From: Mesorhizobium loti
GTDB taxonomy: Bacteria > Pseudomonadota > Alphaproteobacteria > Rhizobiales > Rhizobiaceae
Length of the DNA: 64,000 nucleotides
Direction: 5' to 3'
Assembly: GCA_002356515.1 (NCBI GenBank)
Contig: AP017605.1
Coordinates: 1,798,001 to 1,862,000, forward strand
Position numbers and translations under genes: made by a program. Numbering within the stretch: position 1 is the first letter of the stretch; every line of letters begins with the position of its first letter. The notes below the pieces were generated by a model. The model ran no database searches and had not been told where the DNA came from. It saw only the letters and a program-made list of their open reading frames with translations. Positions 10,478 through 18,624 of the stretch are shown here, piece by piece.

Positions 10478-11176
10478 TCACCAAGGCAGCCTTTTGCCGT
10501 CGCGGAAAAAGCCGCCGGTCGGGCCGTCATCCGGCAAGGTCGCGGCCCAGACGATGCCCGCCGCCCCTTGCGCCACCGGGCGCCCGCCCGGCCCGCCCAT
10601 GTCGGTGGCGACCCAGCCAGGGCAGATGGCGTTGACCAGCACGCCGGAGCCGCGCAGTTCGGCCGCCAAGACGCAAGTCAGCGCATTGAGCGCCGCCTTC
10701 GACGTGGAATAGGCCGGTGCGCCCCCTCCCATCGAGGCCAGCGAACCGCCTTCGGAAGAGACATTGACCAGCCGGCCATGCCCGCCAGCCTTGAGCAGCG
10801 GTGCGAAGGCCGCAGCCACCCGCCAAGCGCCGAAGACATTGGTCTCGAACGCCTCGCGGATCACGGTCCAGTCCGGCCGCAAGGCGCGCGAGCCGCTGTC
10901 GTAATGGATGGCGGCATTGTTGATCAGCACGTCGAGCCGGCCGAACCGGCGCTGCACCTCATCGCCTGCCCTTGCTGCGGCGTCAGGTGCTGCAACATCG
11001 AGCGCTATCGCCTCGACATGGCCACCAAGCCCTTTCGCCGCCGCCTCGCCCTTGGCGACATCGCGCACGCCGAGCAGCACGGTGAAGCCGAGTTTCGCCA
11101 ACTGGCGGCCCGTCTCCAGCCCGATGCCGCGATTGGCGCCGGTGACGAGGGCGACTTTGTTGGGGTGTGTGGTCAT
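10478..11176 (-). CDS. Short-chain dehydrogenase/reductase (carbonyl-reductase-like)
   Basis: A 232-residue classical SDR. It has the cofactor motif TGANRGIG near residue 13, NNAA near 87, the catalytic Ser in NVSSEGG, and an intact YSTSK active-site motif near 165, so it should be active with NAD(P)H. ANRGIGLE and the segment NVFGAWRV are typical of carbonyl reductase-like SDRs. It is the first gene of a two-gene operon with the F420-reductase-like gene. Confidence 0.88.
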   Translation of the reverse strand: MTTHPNKVALVTGANRGIGLETGRQLAKLGFTVLLGVRDVAKGEAAAKGLGGHVEAIALDVAAPDAAARAGDEVQRRFGRLDVLINNAAIHYDSGSRALRPDWTVIREAFETNVFGAWRVAAAFAPLLKAGGHGRLVNVSSEGGSLASMGGGAPAYSTSKAALNALTCVLAAELRGSGVLVNAICPGWVATDMGGPGGRPVAQGAAGIVWAATLPDDGPTGGFFRDGKRLPW

Positions 11177-11308
11177 GGGTTGCCTCTGTGTGTCGTCTCA
11201 AGGAAAAGATGGCACGGACGGAATTGGTTTATTAGGCGGTGGAGATCGCAGTCATTGTTCGACCTGATGCGTGAATTCATCGAGCTGTCCGACGTCGCGT
11301 TCCGTCAC

Positions 11309-11340
11309 ACCCCCCTCTGTCCGGCAGGACAGAGGGGGGT
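11309..11340. repeat. Perfect palindromic repeat
   Basis: ACCCCCCTCTGTCC, a four-base loop GGCA, and the exact complement form a 32-base hairpin in the 279-base gap between the SDR and the GST. The arm TGTCCGGCAGGACAGAGG is repeated at 43682-43706, so this is a dispersed element and not a gene-specific terminator. Confidence 0.75.
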
Positions 11341-11455
11341 GTTCAAGCGCCGAGGTTTCCGCAATTTGCCCTGCCCCAAACCTCATGCCCGAGCAGGAAT
11401 CGGGTGTCGTCCGGCATCGCACCATGCGATCGTCCAGCCATCACGAGGACCGGCC

Positions 11456-12085
11456 ATGCTCACGCTTCACGATTATCTGCCATCGCAAAATGGCTGGAAA
11501 GTCCGGGTCCTGCTCGGCCTGCTGAAGATCCCTTACGAGACCCGCATCGTCTCGATTTTCGAAGGCGAGAGCCATACCGATGCGTTCCACGCACTCAACC
11601 CGGCCGGCGCCGTTCCCGTGCTCCAGCTCGAGGACGCCAGTGCCATCGCCGAATCCAATGCGATCCTCACCTACCTCGCCGAAGGCACGCCGCTCCTGCC
11701 GGCGGACCGCTACCGCCGCGCCAAGATCATGCAATGGCTGTTCTTCGAACAGTACAATGTCGAGCCCGTCATCGGCTCGCTGCGCTTCTGGACCTTGACC
11801 GGGCGGCTGGAGCGCAACCAGGCCATGGTTGCCGGCAAGCGCGAAGCCGGCGCCCGCACGCTCGCCGCGCTGGACCGCAGCCTTGGCGAGACGCCGTTCC
11901 TCACCGGAAACGACCTCACCATCGCCGACATCGCCATCTATGCCTACAGCCACCGCGCCCAGGATTGCGGGTTTTCTCTCGCGGACTATCCGGCATTCCT
12001 CGCCTGGACCGACCGCGTGCGCGATGCCATCGGCCCCGGCTACCCCGTCCACCCCTACAGCATCGACCCGCATTCCGGCGGCTGA
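11456..12085 (+). CDS. Glutathione S-transferase family protein
   Basis: A 209-residue GST. The N-terminal half has LPSQNGWKVRVLLGLL in the position of the catalytic loop, the cis-Pro stretch AGAVPVLQLED near residue 55 and the glutathione-contact ESNAILTYLAEG. The C-terminal helical half carries the N-capping box LTIADIAIYAY. The ATG at 11456 matches the family N-terminus. It is the only gene of its unit; the next gene has its own operator-like sequence. Confidence 0.88.
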   Translation: MLTLHDYLPSQNGWKVRVLLGLLKIPYETRIVSIFEGESHTDAFHALNPAGAVPVLQLEDASAIAESNAILTYLAEGTPLLPADRYRRAKIMQWLFFEQYNVEPVIGSLRFWTLTGRLERNQAMVAGKREAGARTLAALDRSLGETPFLTGNDLTIADIAIYAYSHRAQDCGFSLADYPAFLAWTDRVRDAIGPGYPVHPYSIDPHSGG

Positions 12086-12127
12086 GCTCTGCTTCCAGGC
12101 CTGTCTGTTTACACCATGGCAGAATAG

Positions 12128-12149
12128 GGATATTTCATATCCTTAATAG
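12128..12149 (+). promoter_or_regulatory. Putative Rrf2 operator
   Basis: Contains the perfect inverted repeat GGATAT-TTC-ATATCC (12128-12142) 31 bases before the Rrf2 start. The full 22-base stretch matches 15555-15576, upstream of the AhpD-like operon, at 18 of 22 positions. Binding by the adjacent regulator is inference. Confidence 0.5.
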
Positions 12150-12173
12150 AGTTCGGTCGGCCGGAATCCGTGG

Positions 12174-12662
12174 ATGATCCTGAAAAGCCAAGTCGAATGG
12201 GCGCTGCACTGCTGCGCCATTCTCGCCGGCCTGCCCGAGGGGCGCTATCTCTCGACAAAAGCGCTCGCCGAGTTCCACGGCCTTCCCAAGGAGTACCTCT
12301 CCAAGGCACTGCAAAGCCTGTCGCAGGCGGGACTGGTCGATACGACGCTGGGGCCGTCGGGCGGATACCGGCTGGCGCGGCCACCGGCCGAGCTGACCTT
12401 CCTCGACATCGTGGAAGCCGTGGAGGGCAAGGCGCGGACGTTTGTGTGCAACAATATCCGCGAGAACAATCCGTGTCGTCCGCAGGGCTATTGCGAAAGC
12501 GGCCCTTGCCCGGTGGCGCGCATCATGTGGGAAGCCGATGAGGCCTGGCGTGACAAATTACGCAGCGTCCGGCTTTCCGACCTCACCGAGGCATTGGCGC
12601 AGGATATCCCCGCCGAACTGTGGAAGGACAGCTTCGAATGGGTGCTAGAGCGCGCCGGATGA
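12174..12662 (+). CDS. Rrf2 family transcriptional regulator
   Basis: A 162-residue winged-helix regulator of the Rrf2 (IscR/NsrR/RirA) family. The N-terminal helix-turn-helix (STKALAEFHGLPKEYLSKALQ) and wing (GPSGGYRLARP) occupy residues 25-72. A cysteine cluster lies at about 89-110 (FVCNN, NPCRP, YCESGPC), with four Cys and the spacing of an Fe-S or redox-sensing loop. Its 3' end overlaps the convergent MscS gene by 18 bases. It likely represses itself and perhaps the nearby cupin/NmrA/AhpD-like operon, which carries a matching motif. Confidence 0.85.
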   Translation: MILKSQVEWALHCCAILAGLPEGRYLSTKALAEFHGLPKEYLSKALQSLSQAGLVDTTLGPSGGYRLARPPAELTFLDIVEAVEGKARTFVCNNIRENNPCRPQGYCESGPCPVARIMWEADEAWRDKLRSVRLSDLTEALAQDIPAELWKDSFEWVLERAG

Positions 12663-13676
12663 ACGCGAACGCATGACCGGCGCGGGCGGCAGGTCTCTCA
12701 TCGCGGACAGTGCGCCGGCATAACTCTGGGGCGGCAGGGCAAGGGAAAGGCCGCTCACCGCGCAATGACGATGGACAAGGTCGATCACCTCATTCCTCGC
12801 CGGCATCCGGTCGCCCGGACCGGCCACGTAAAAGAGCAGGTCCATCCCGAATGCCACCGCGTCGATCTCCTTGAGCGAGACAAGCGGTGCCGGCTCCTGG
12901 ATGATCCGTTGGCAGCTCGCGAGAACGGTACGCATGGCCGCTTCGATGACGTGCGGCGCCTGCGTGGCCGCGATCCGCACCGTCAGGGTCATCTGCTGCG
13001 TCGCGTCGGGACGGCTGAGATTGGTCAGGCTGAGCTTCGCCAACACGCTGTTGGGCAGGACGACGATGTTGTTTGCGCCGGTCAGCAGATGCGTGGAGCG
13101 CCAGGTCGTCTCGACGACCCGTCCTTCCGTGCCGTCGCCGAGCATGATCCAGTCACTGAGCGTGTAGGGTCGCCCCAGCGTCAGCGCGATGCCGGAGAAG
13201 ACGTCACCAAGCGTGTTCTGCAGCGCCAGCCCGACAATGATCGCGACCACGCCCGACGTTGCCGCCAGCGTTCCGACAGGAGCACCGAAAACGAAGCCTG
13301 TTATCGACAGCGCCACGCCGAGATAGATGGCAGCGACGACCAGGTCCTGGAGCAGGCGCGCCTCTCGCGGCCGGTGTTCCAGGACAATGTAGAGGCGCAC
13401 GAAACCGACAAGCGTCCAGGCAAGGTGTACCCACCAGAGGATGCGCGCCGACTTCGCCAGATACGCGCCCCCGCCTTGGACATCTGTGAGATCTGTCTCA
13501 CCCACCCAATGCGGCAGGATACCGCTGAGGCCGAGCACCGCGGTCATGCCGGCGAAGAACAGGATCTGGACGACCAGGCGCGCCATCGGACGCCCACGCC
13601 CCTGGAAACACCAGACGACAATACCGGCAGCCCCGAGAAGGTTGATCAGGATCAGAGCCAGATGATCGCCGAACAT
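12645..13676 (-). CDS. MscS-family mechanosensitive ion channel
   Basis: A 343-residue inner-membrane protein with about four or five membrane segments in the first 165 residues, then the MscS pore and beta domain. The pore-lining region is seen as VGLALQNTLGDVFSGIAL (about 158-175), followed by the soluble vestibule (VVLPNSVLAKLSLTNLSR). Small-conductance channels of this family release solutes on osmotic downshock. It is monocistronic and convergent with the Rrf2 gene. Confidence 0.87.
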   Translation of the reverse strand: MFGDHLALILINLLGAAGIVVWCFQGRGRPMARLVVQILFFAGMTAVLGLSGILPHWVGETDLTDVQGGGAYLAKSARILWWVHLAWTLVGFVRLYIVLEHRPREARLLQDLVVAAIYLGVALSITGFVFGAPVGTLAATSGVVAIIVGLALQNTLGDVFSGIALTLGRPYTLSDWIMLGDGTEGRVVETTWRSTHLLTGANNIVVLPNSVLAKLSLTNLSRPDATQQMTLTVRIAATQAPHVIEAAMRTVLASCQRIIQEPAPLVSLKEIDAVAFGMDLLFYVAGPGDRMPARNEVIDLVHRHCAVSGLSLALPPQSYAGALSAMRDLPPAPVMRSRSSGAL

Positions 13677-13742
13677 GGACTCACCGGTGGATTTGAGCTT
13701 GCAGGCGCGGCCGGACGCCAGGAAGGCGTCCGGCCTTTGCGC

Positions 13743-14171
13743 CTACTTCTTGACCGGATAGGTCAGTTCTTTCTGCGCGGTATCGACCACGAACACCGCC
13801 AGCAGCTTCGCGGGCTTCGTCTTGCTGCCATTCGCGCTGACGCTGTGGCGATCGCCGGGCATCTCCGAGAAGCTCTCGCCGGCCTTGTAGACCTTGACCG
13901 GGCCGTCATTGACCTGGCTGCGGATGGAGCCTTCCAGAACCGTCGCGTAGATGAAGGCGGAGCTTGGATGCGTATGCGCCGGCGAGGTGCCGCCGGGGCC
14001 ATATTCGACCAGAACACCCTTGATGCTTTTGCCCGGAACATTCGGCAGTTCATGTTCATAGACGAGGGTGACCTTGGCGGCCTTCTCGCCGGCGTCATGG
14101 GCCTCAGCGGCTCCGGCCGGGCCGGCCAGTGCTGCCGTCATGACGAGGGCGGCGGTGATGGACTTGATCAT
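13743..14171 (-). CDS. Exported cupin-domain protein
   Basis: A 142-residue protein with a Sec signal peptide (ALVMTAALAGPAGA) and one cupin barrel. Cupin motif 1 is visible as the AHTHPSSAFIYATVLEG stretch with its metal-binding His residues, and motif 2 as the GDRHSVSANG stretch. The start at 14171 has AGGAG upstream, whereas the longer frame has none. It is the last gene of a minus-strand unit with the NmrA-like and AhpD-like genes. The ligand is unknown. Confidence 0.83.
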   Translation of the reverse strand: MIKSITAALVMTAALAGPAGAAEAHDAGEKAAKVTLVYEHELPNVPGKSIKGVLVEYGPGGTSPAHTHPSSAFIYATVLEGSIRSQVNDGPVKVYKAGESFSEMPGDRHSVSANGSKTKPAKLLAVFVVDTAQKELTYPVKK

Positions 14172-14232
14172 TTGAAAACTCCTTTTTGTGTTGAGCGATG
14201 TGCCGCGCCTGAGCCACGGCACGTCCTGACGG

Positions 14233-14985
14233 TCACTTCCGCGCCGAGGTGGGAAACCACTGCTCGAAGGTGATGCGGCCAAGGCGGGGATTGTTGTCGG
14301 AGACAAGCGACGTGTCGTTCAGCCGCGCGCCGAAGTAGAGCGCCTCCGGATCGGCCACCACCTCGCGGGGATCGCCGACAGCCTTGAGGTAGCGGGCGAC
14401 GAGCTCGCTCATGCGCATGCGCTCCGGACCCGAAATCTCGATCATGCCGTTGATCGGAGCGGCGAGCGCGACACCGGCCATGACGTCGGCGACATCGTCG
14501 GATGCGATGGGCTGCACATAGGCGGGCGACAGATGCACCGCCTCGCCGACCGTGCCCGACTTGGCGATGCCGGCCAGGAATTCCATGAACTGCGTGGAAT
14601 GGACGATGGTGTAGGGAATGCCGGAAGCCTTGATCAGGTTCTCCTGGACGAGTTTGGCACGGAAATAGCCGCAATCCTGCAGGCGCTCGGTGCCGACAAC
14701 CGAAAGCGCGATATGGTGCCTGACGCCGGCGGCCTTGTCTGCCGCGAGCAGGTTGCGGCCCGACGTCTCGAAGAAGTCCATCGCCGCCTTGTCCTCGAAG
14801 GAGGGTGAGTTGGCGAGGTCGATCACGACGTCGGCGCCTTCGAGCGATTCCCGCAGGCCTTCGCCGGTGATGGTGTTGACGCCGGTATTCGGCGCTGCCG
14901 CGATCACCTCGTGGCCCTGCTTGCGCAGGCGTTCGGTGGTCTTGGAACCGATGAGGCCGGTGCCCCCGATGATGACGATTTTCAT
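14233..14985 (-). CDS. NmrA-like NAD(P)-binding atypical SDR
   Basis: A 250-residue atypical SDR of the NmrA/NAD(P)H-binding group. The glycine-rich motif GGTGLIGSKTTERL is at residues 7-20; TIVHSTQFMEFL and the variable C-terminal substrate lobe follow. Family members act as redox-sensing or quinone/isoflavone-type reductases. GGAGACA precedes the start. It lies 53 bases after the AhpD-like gene and 61 bases before the cupin gene, consistent with one operon responding to oxidative or electrophile stress. Confidence 0.85.
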   Translation of the reverse strand: MKIVIIGGTGLIGSKTTERLRKQGHEVIAAAPNTGVNTITGEGLRESLEGADVVIDLANSPSFEDKAAMDFFETSGRNLLAADKAAGVRHHIALSVVGTERLQDCGYFRAKLVQENLIKASGIPYTIVHSTQFMEFLAGIAKSGTVGEAVHLSPAYVQPIASDDVADVMAGVALAAPINGMIEISGPERMRMSELVARYLKAVGDPREVVADPEALYFGARLNDTSLVSDNNPRLGRITFEQWFPTSARK

Positions 14986-15038
14986 AAGATGTCTCCGTTT
15001 GCGGTCGCGCCGCTTTGATCGATGGGCCGAGGAGGGGT

Positions 15039-15518
15039 TTAGTTCAGGCCGGCCTTGTCGAGGCCGTAGGCCTTGTCCGCTGAGCCGGGCACGGTCCTGA
15101 AGGCGACGTTGACGCGGTTCCAGGCGTTGATGGCCATGACCGAGAAAGTGAGGTCGGAGATTTCCTTTTCCGAAAGCTGCCCGCGCACACGCTCGTAGAG
15201 CTCGTCCGGGATGCCACCTTCGGGGAGTTTGGTGACGGCCTCGGTCCAGGCAAGGGCGGCGCGTTCACGGGGGATGAAAAGGGTTGATTCCCGCCAGACG
15301 GCGACATGATGGAGCCGCAGCTCGCTCTCGCCGTGGATCTTGGCTTCCTTGACATGCATGTCGAGGCAGAAGGCGCAGCCATTGATCTGGGAGGCCCTGA
15401 TGTGGACCAGGTCGCGGATCTTCTCTTCGATGGCGCCGCGTGTCTCGGCCATGCTGAGATCGATGAGCTTCTTGAACAATTCAGGCGATTGCTGCGCGGC
15501 ATTGAGGCGCTGTGTCAT
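15039..15518 (-). CDS. AhpD-like / carboxymuconolactone decarboxylase family protein
   Basis: A 159-residue all-helical protein of the AhpD-like superfamily. The redox CxxC with its downstream His is seen in NGCAFCLDMHVKEA near residues 47-60, preceded by the LVHIRASQIN helix. Such proteins act as peroxidase partners or disulfide reductases. It is the first gene of the AhpD-NmrA-cupin unit, which is a recurring stress module, and is divergent from a LysR gene across 128 bases full of palindromes. Confidence 0.87.
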   Translation of the reverse strand: MTQRLNAAQQSPELFKKLIDLSMAETRGAIEEKIRDLVHIRASQINGCAFCLDMHVKEAKIHGESELRLHHVAVWRESTLFIPRERAALAWTEAVTKLPEGGIPDELYERVRGQLSEKEISDLTFSVMAINAWNRVNVAFRTVPGSADKAYGLDKAGLN

Positions 15519-15535
15519 GGCTTGTCCCTATTTGT

Positions 15536-15576
15536 GGATACCCTATGTCCTTAAGGACAATTAATATCCATAATAG
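15536..15576. promoter_or_regulatory. Palindrome cluster upstream of the AhpD-like operon
   Basis: Contains a perfect 14-bp palindrome TGTCCTTAAGGACA (15546-15559) flanked by TGGATA and TATCCA. The 22-base motif at 15555-15576 matches the one in front of the Rrf2 gene (18 of 22). It is probably the control region of the AhpD-NmrA-cupin operon. Confidence 0.5.
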
Positions 15577-15609
15577 CTGGACAGTAAAGCGCCACTCGCC
15601 TAGGATGCC

Positions 15610-15626
15610 GACATAAGGCTTATGTC
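15610..15626. promoter_or_regulatory. 17-bp perfect palindrome at the LysR start
   Basis: GACATAAG-G-CTTATGTC, eight-base arms around one base. It covers the first possible ATG (15622) of the LysR gene, which argues that it is an operator and that translation begins downstream at 15646. Confidence 0.5.
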
Positions 15627-15645
15627 GAAAAGTATGAGGGCGAGG

Positions 15646-16617
15646 ATGGACGTCGTATCGGCGTTGCGAACGTTCCTGCGCGTGGCGCAGACTAAATCCT
15701 TCTCTGCGGCTGCCATCGACCTCAATCTGACGCAGCCGGCGGTATCGCGGCAGGTCTCCGCTCTGGAGGCGCATCTGAAGACCCGCCTTCTGCATCGCAC
15801 GACGACCGCGCTTGCCCTGACGGCAGAGGGCGAACAGATGCTGCCGATGGCACTGCGCGTCATCGAAGCGGTCGAAGCGCTCGGCCAGGCCGGCGGCGCC
15901 GAAGCGGCAACCGTCTCCGGAAAGGTGAGGCTCAGCCTGCCGACGCCGCTCGGCTACTTCATCAGCGACCGCCTGGCAGCGTTGCTGGAGCGCCATCCCG
16001 ACCTGCAAGTCGAGCTCGTCCTTCGCGACGGGCCGTCGGACCTGGTCGCCAACGCAATCGATCTTGAGGTGCGCCTCGGGCCGGTCGGCGACAGCAGCCT
16101 GATGTGCCGCCGGATCGGCTGGACAACCGCCTTTCTCGTGGCCTCGCCAGACTATCTCGAGGGACGCGACAAACCGCGAGTGCCGCAGGACATCAGGGAT
16201 CACGCCTGCATTTGCTACAGCCGTGGCGGCGACGGCCGGTCATGGTCGTTCTCCAGTGGAGCGGACGACGTTGTTCTGCGCATCGAGCCCCGCCTTGTCG
16301 CCAACAATTCAATGGCCGTCCATCGCGCGGCCTTGGCGGGCGCCGGACTTGCGGTGCTCTCCCATATCCTGGCCGGGCCGGACATCGAATCCGGCAGGCT
16401 GGTCAGGCTGATGCCGGATTTTCCGCCGACACGGCTGCCGATCAACGTCGTCTACCCATCCCGCCGGAATGTGCCACTGCGGGTGACAACGGTCCTCGAC
16501 TTTCTTGTCCAGGCGGTCCGTAGCGATATTCTGATGGCGTCGTCAGCCCCCGCGCAGACAATTCCTGAACCATCGACGCCCGCGTCCGAAAGCTCCTATT
16601 TCTTGCCCTGCGGATAG
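15646..16617 (+). CDS. LysR family transcriptional regulator
   Basis: A 323-residue LysR-type regulator (331 if ATG 15622 is used). The N-terminal helix-turn-helix contains FSAAAIDLNLTQPAVSRQ and the usual LEAHLKTRLLHRT; the remainder is the effector-binding domain with the subgroup stretch VRLSLPTPLGYF. The start at 15646 has GAGGG five bases upstream and leaves the palindrome at 15610-15626 untranslated. It is transcribed divergently from the AhpD-NmrA-cupin operon, its likely target. It overlaps the convergent YdeI gene by 22 bases. Confidence 0.9.
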   Translation: MDVVSALRTFLRVAQTKSFSAAAIDLNLTQPAVSRQVSALEAHLKTRLLHRTTTALALTAEGEQMLPMALRVIEAVEALGQAGGAEAATVSGKVRLSLPTPLGYFISDRLAALLERHPDLQVELVLRDGPSDLVANAIDLEVRLGPVGDSSLMCRRIGWTTAFLVASPDYLEGRDKPRVPQDIRDHACICYSRGGDGRSWSFSSGADDVVLRIEPRLVANNSMAVHRAALAGAGLAVLSHILAGPDIESGRLVRLMPDFPPTRLPINVVYPSRRNVPLRVTTVLDFLVQAVRSDILMASSAPAQTIPEPSTPASESSYFLPCG

Positions 16618-17195
16618 ATCGTCTCGCCGCGTTTCAGCATCGCGACGAAGGTCTCGATCTTCTTCTTGCGGCCGGCCTCCGTCTTCATATTGTGGGTGCG
16701 GAAGGCAAGCGAGAAGCGGTTTTGCGCGCTGAGCTTTTCCAGCATGGCCTTGGCCGCCGGCTCGGCATCGATGGCCGCCTGCAGATCGTCGGGGATTTTC
16801 ATCTCCTTGCTGCCGCCATAGGCGCGTGCCCAGCGCCCGTCGGCCTTGGCGGCCTCGACCTGGGCCAGCCCATGCCCGGTCATGCGGCCCTCCTCGATCA
16901 GCCGCGCGACATTGTCGATGTTGATCTTGCTCCAGATGCTCCTCTTGCCGCGCGGCGTGTAGCGCTGGAGAAAACTGTTCTCATCCAGCCCCTTGCGCAC
17001 CGCGTCGATCCAACCGAAGCACAGCACCACGTCGATGGCTTCCTTCGGCGTGATCGACTTCAGCCCCGATCCGACCTTGTGCACCTTGATCCACACCTCG
17101 CTTTCCGTGGCGTGGTGCTGACCGAGCCAAGCGTAGAAACTCGCCGCATCGGGGAATTCCCGGACCTTGTCGGGATCGACCTTGACCGGCGCCAT
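16596..17195 (-). CDS. YdeI/OmpD-associated family protein
   Basis: A 199-residue soluble protein of the YdeI family. It shows the family stretches ESEVWIKVHKVGSG, GWIDAVRKGLDENS and SIWSKINIDNVARLIEEGR, and the C-terminal basic segment FRTHNMKTEAGRKKKIET. Family members are linked to antimicrobial-peptide tolerance and envelope homeostasis, but the biochemical activity is not established. It is monocistronic and tail-to-tail with the LysR gene. Confidence 0.85.
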   Translation of the reverse strand: MAPVKVDPDKVREFPDAASFYAWLGQHHATESEVWIKVHKVGSGLKSITPKEAIDVVLCFGWIDAVRKGLDENSFLQRYTPRGKRSIWSKINIDNVARLIEEGRMTGHGLAQVEAAKADGRWARAYGGSKEMKIPDDLQAAIDAEPAAKAMLEKLSAQNRFSLAFRTHNMKTEAGRKKKIETFVAMLKRGETIYPQGKK

Positions 17196-17445
17196 CAGCG
17201 GGCCTGTCGGGTCAGAATTGTTGTCGCTGTCGCCACCGTCATCATGCCTCCGTCATTCTACGATTCCCGGCATCATGGCATGGCCCACTGCCAGTTTCCG
17301 TCAGTAATGGGACACGCTGAAACGAGACCTGGAACACACCATCCATCGCCCCATTGCCGCAAGAGTGCAACGCCGCCGGCCCCTGTCACTTCCTCCCACC
17401 GTGCTATACCACCGCAAGCCGTCAGGCTTTGGGGGACATGCCACA

Positions 17446-18057
17446 ATGAAATCTCTGCTCTTCGGCCTTGCCTTATTGCTGCCGGGCGTGGCGCTGGCCG
17501 AACCGATCGAAACCCGCAAGATCATCACCGCACTGACCGGTGACTTCAACGGCGACGGCGCGCCGGACCTTGCCATGGTGGTCGAGACAGGGCCGACCGA
17601 TCCAATGGACATCCACTTCTTTCTCCGGGACAAGGAACACAATTACCTCAAGCCCGTCGAAATCGTGCGCGAGCAGATCGGTGGCGATTGGAACGGCTAC
17701 GACCGGCCGGGCTACGAGAACTCCGCCACCGAGCCGGAACTGACGATGCTGCCCAACGGCTCTATCAAATTCTACCTGCCGGCGCCGGAGATCGGCAGCG
17801 AGCGCACCAACCAGACGCTGACCATCGCCTGGCGCAACGGCGCCGTCATCGTTGCCGGCTTCGCCTACGATTCCGATGATTATCTGCAGGAGAATGCCGC
17901 CAGCGCCTGTGACTACAATGTGCTGACCGGCAAGGGCACCAGCTCGAAGCAGCAGCCGGGCGGCAGCACGAAGCACAAGACCGTGTCGGCTGAAGGCCAG
18001 ACCATCGCATTCCGGGACTGGAACCCAGGCGACGCCTTCGCCGCATGCCAGGAATAG
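17446..18057 (+). CDS. Exported FG-GAP/VCBS-like protein
   Basis: A 203-residue protein with a Sec signal peptide (LLFGLALLLPGVALA) and, directly after it, a calcium-binding-type loop GDFNGDGAPDLAMV with the D-x-N-x-D-G-x-x-D spacing of FG-GAP/EF-hand-like repeats. The rest (YLPAPEIGSERTNQTLTI, then YDSDDYLQENAASACDYN) reads as a beta-rich periplasmic domain. The start at 17446 is chosen over 17365 because it begins the signal peptide. The 250 bases before it hold no other gene. Confidence 0.7.
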   Translation: MKSLLFGLALLLPGVALAEPIETRKIITALTGDFNGDGAPDLAMVVETGPTDPMDIHFFLRDKEHNYLKPVEIVREQIGGDWNGYDRPGYENSATEPELTMLPNGSIKFYLPAPEIGSERTNQTLTIAWRNGAVIVAGFAYDSDDYLQENAASACDYNVLTGKGTSSKQQPGGSTKHKTVSAEGQTIAFRDWNPGDAFAACQE

Positions 18058-18085
18058 GGGACGCGCCCTGCCCCTGCGGCCGGCG

Positions 18086-18559
18086 TCAGGCCGGTGGCGG
18101 CATTGCCGGCGTCAGGCCGTGGCGGCGCATGATCTCCATCATCTTGGCCTTGTCAGGCGGCCCGCCGGCGGCGGCGTTGAGCAAGCCGAATGCCTCGCGG
18201 AAATAGTCCGGACCGATCGCCGCCGGCGTGATGACACACAGCGCCTTGGCATCCCTGGTGCCATTGTTGTCGAAGCGGTGGACGGCGCCGCGCGGGATGC
18301 AAAGCGCCTCCCCCGGCCCAACCTCGATCGGCTTGCCGTCCACGGTCCAGGTCAGGACCCCGTCAATGCCGTAGATCGTTTCCTCGTAATGATCGTGGCT
18401 GTGCGCCGGCGCGGGCAGGCGCTGCGCGCCCGGCACCATCAGTTCGAAGGCGGCGACACTGCCGTTCGAATTTTCGCCCGATACCAGGAAGCGGACCGAC
18501 AGCCCCTTGGTGCCGATGGTCTCATGGGCTGGGTTGACCTGAAGATCCATGGCTGACAT
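18086..18559 (-). CDS. Cupin-domain protein
   Basis: A 157-residue cytoplasmic single-domain cupin. Motif 1 is PAHSHDHYEETIYGIDG, with the His pair and Glu that bind metal, near residue 52; motif 2 includes IPRGAVHRF. It is divergent from a MarR regulator across a 65-base gap holding a nested palindrome, and is therefore the probable target of that regulator. Substrate unknown. Confidence 0.85.
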   Translation of the reverse strand: MSAMDLQVNPAHETIGTKGLSVRFLVSGENSNGSVAAFELMVPGAQRLPAPAHSHDHYEETIYGIDGVLTWTVDGKPIEVGPGEALCIPRGAVHRFDNNGTRDAKALCVITPAAIGPDYFREAFGLLNAAAGGPPDKAKMMEIMRRHGLTPAMPPPA

Positions 18560-18572
18560 TGCGCAAACCCCT

Positions 18573-18617
18573 CCGGTAAATTACATTTACTGGTTATCAG
18601 TAAACTCAATTTACCGG
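18573..18617. promoter_or_regulatory. Nested palindromic operator between cupin and MarR genes
   Basis: Outer arms CCGGTAAAT (18573-18581) and ATTTACCGG (18609-18617) enclose an inner inverted repeat TTTACTG-GTTAT-CAGTAAA (18586-18604). All four arms share a GTAAA core, so the site could hold two regulator dimers. Its position between divergent genes makes it the obvious MarR operator. Confidence 0.65.
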
Positions 18618-18624
18618 ATCGTCA

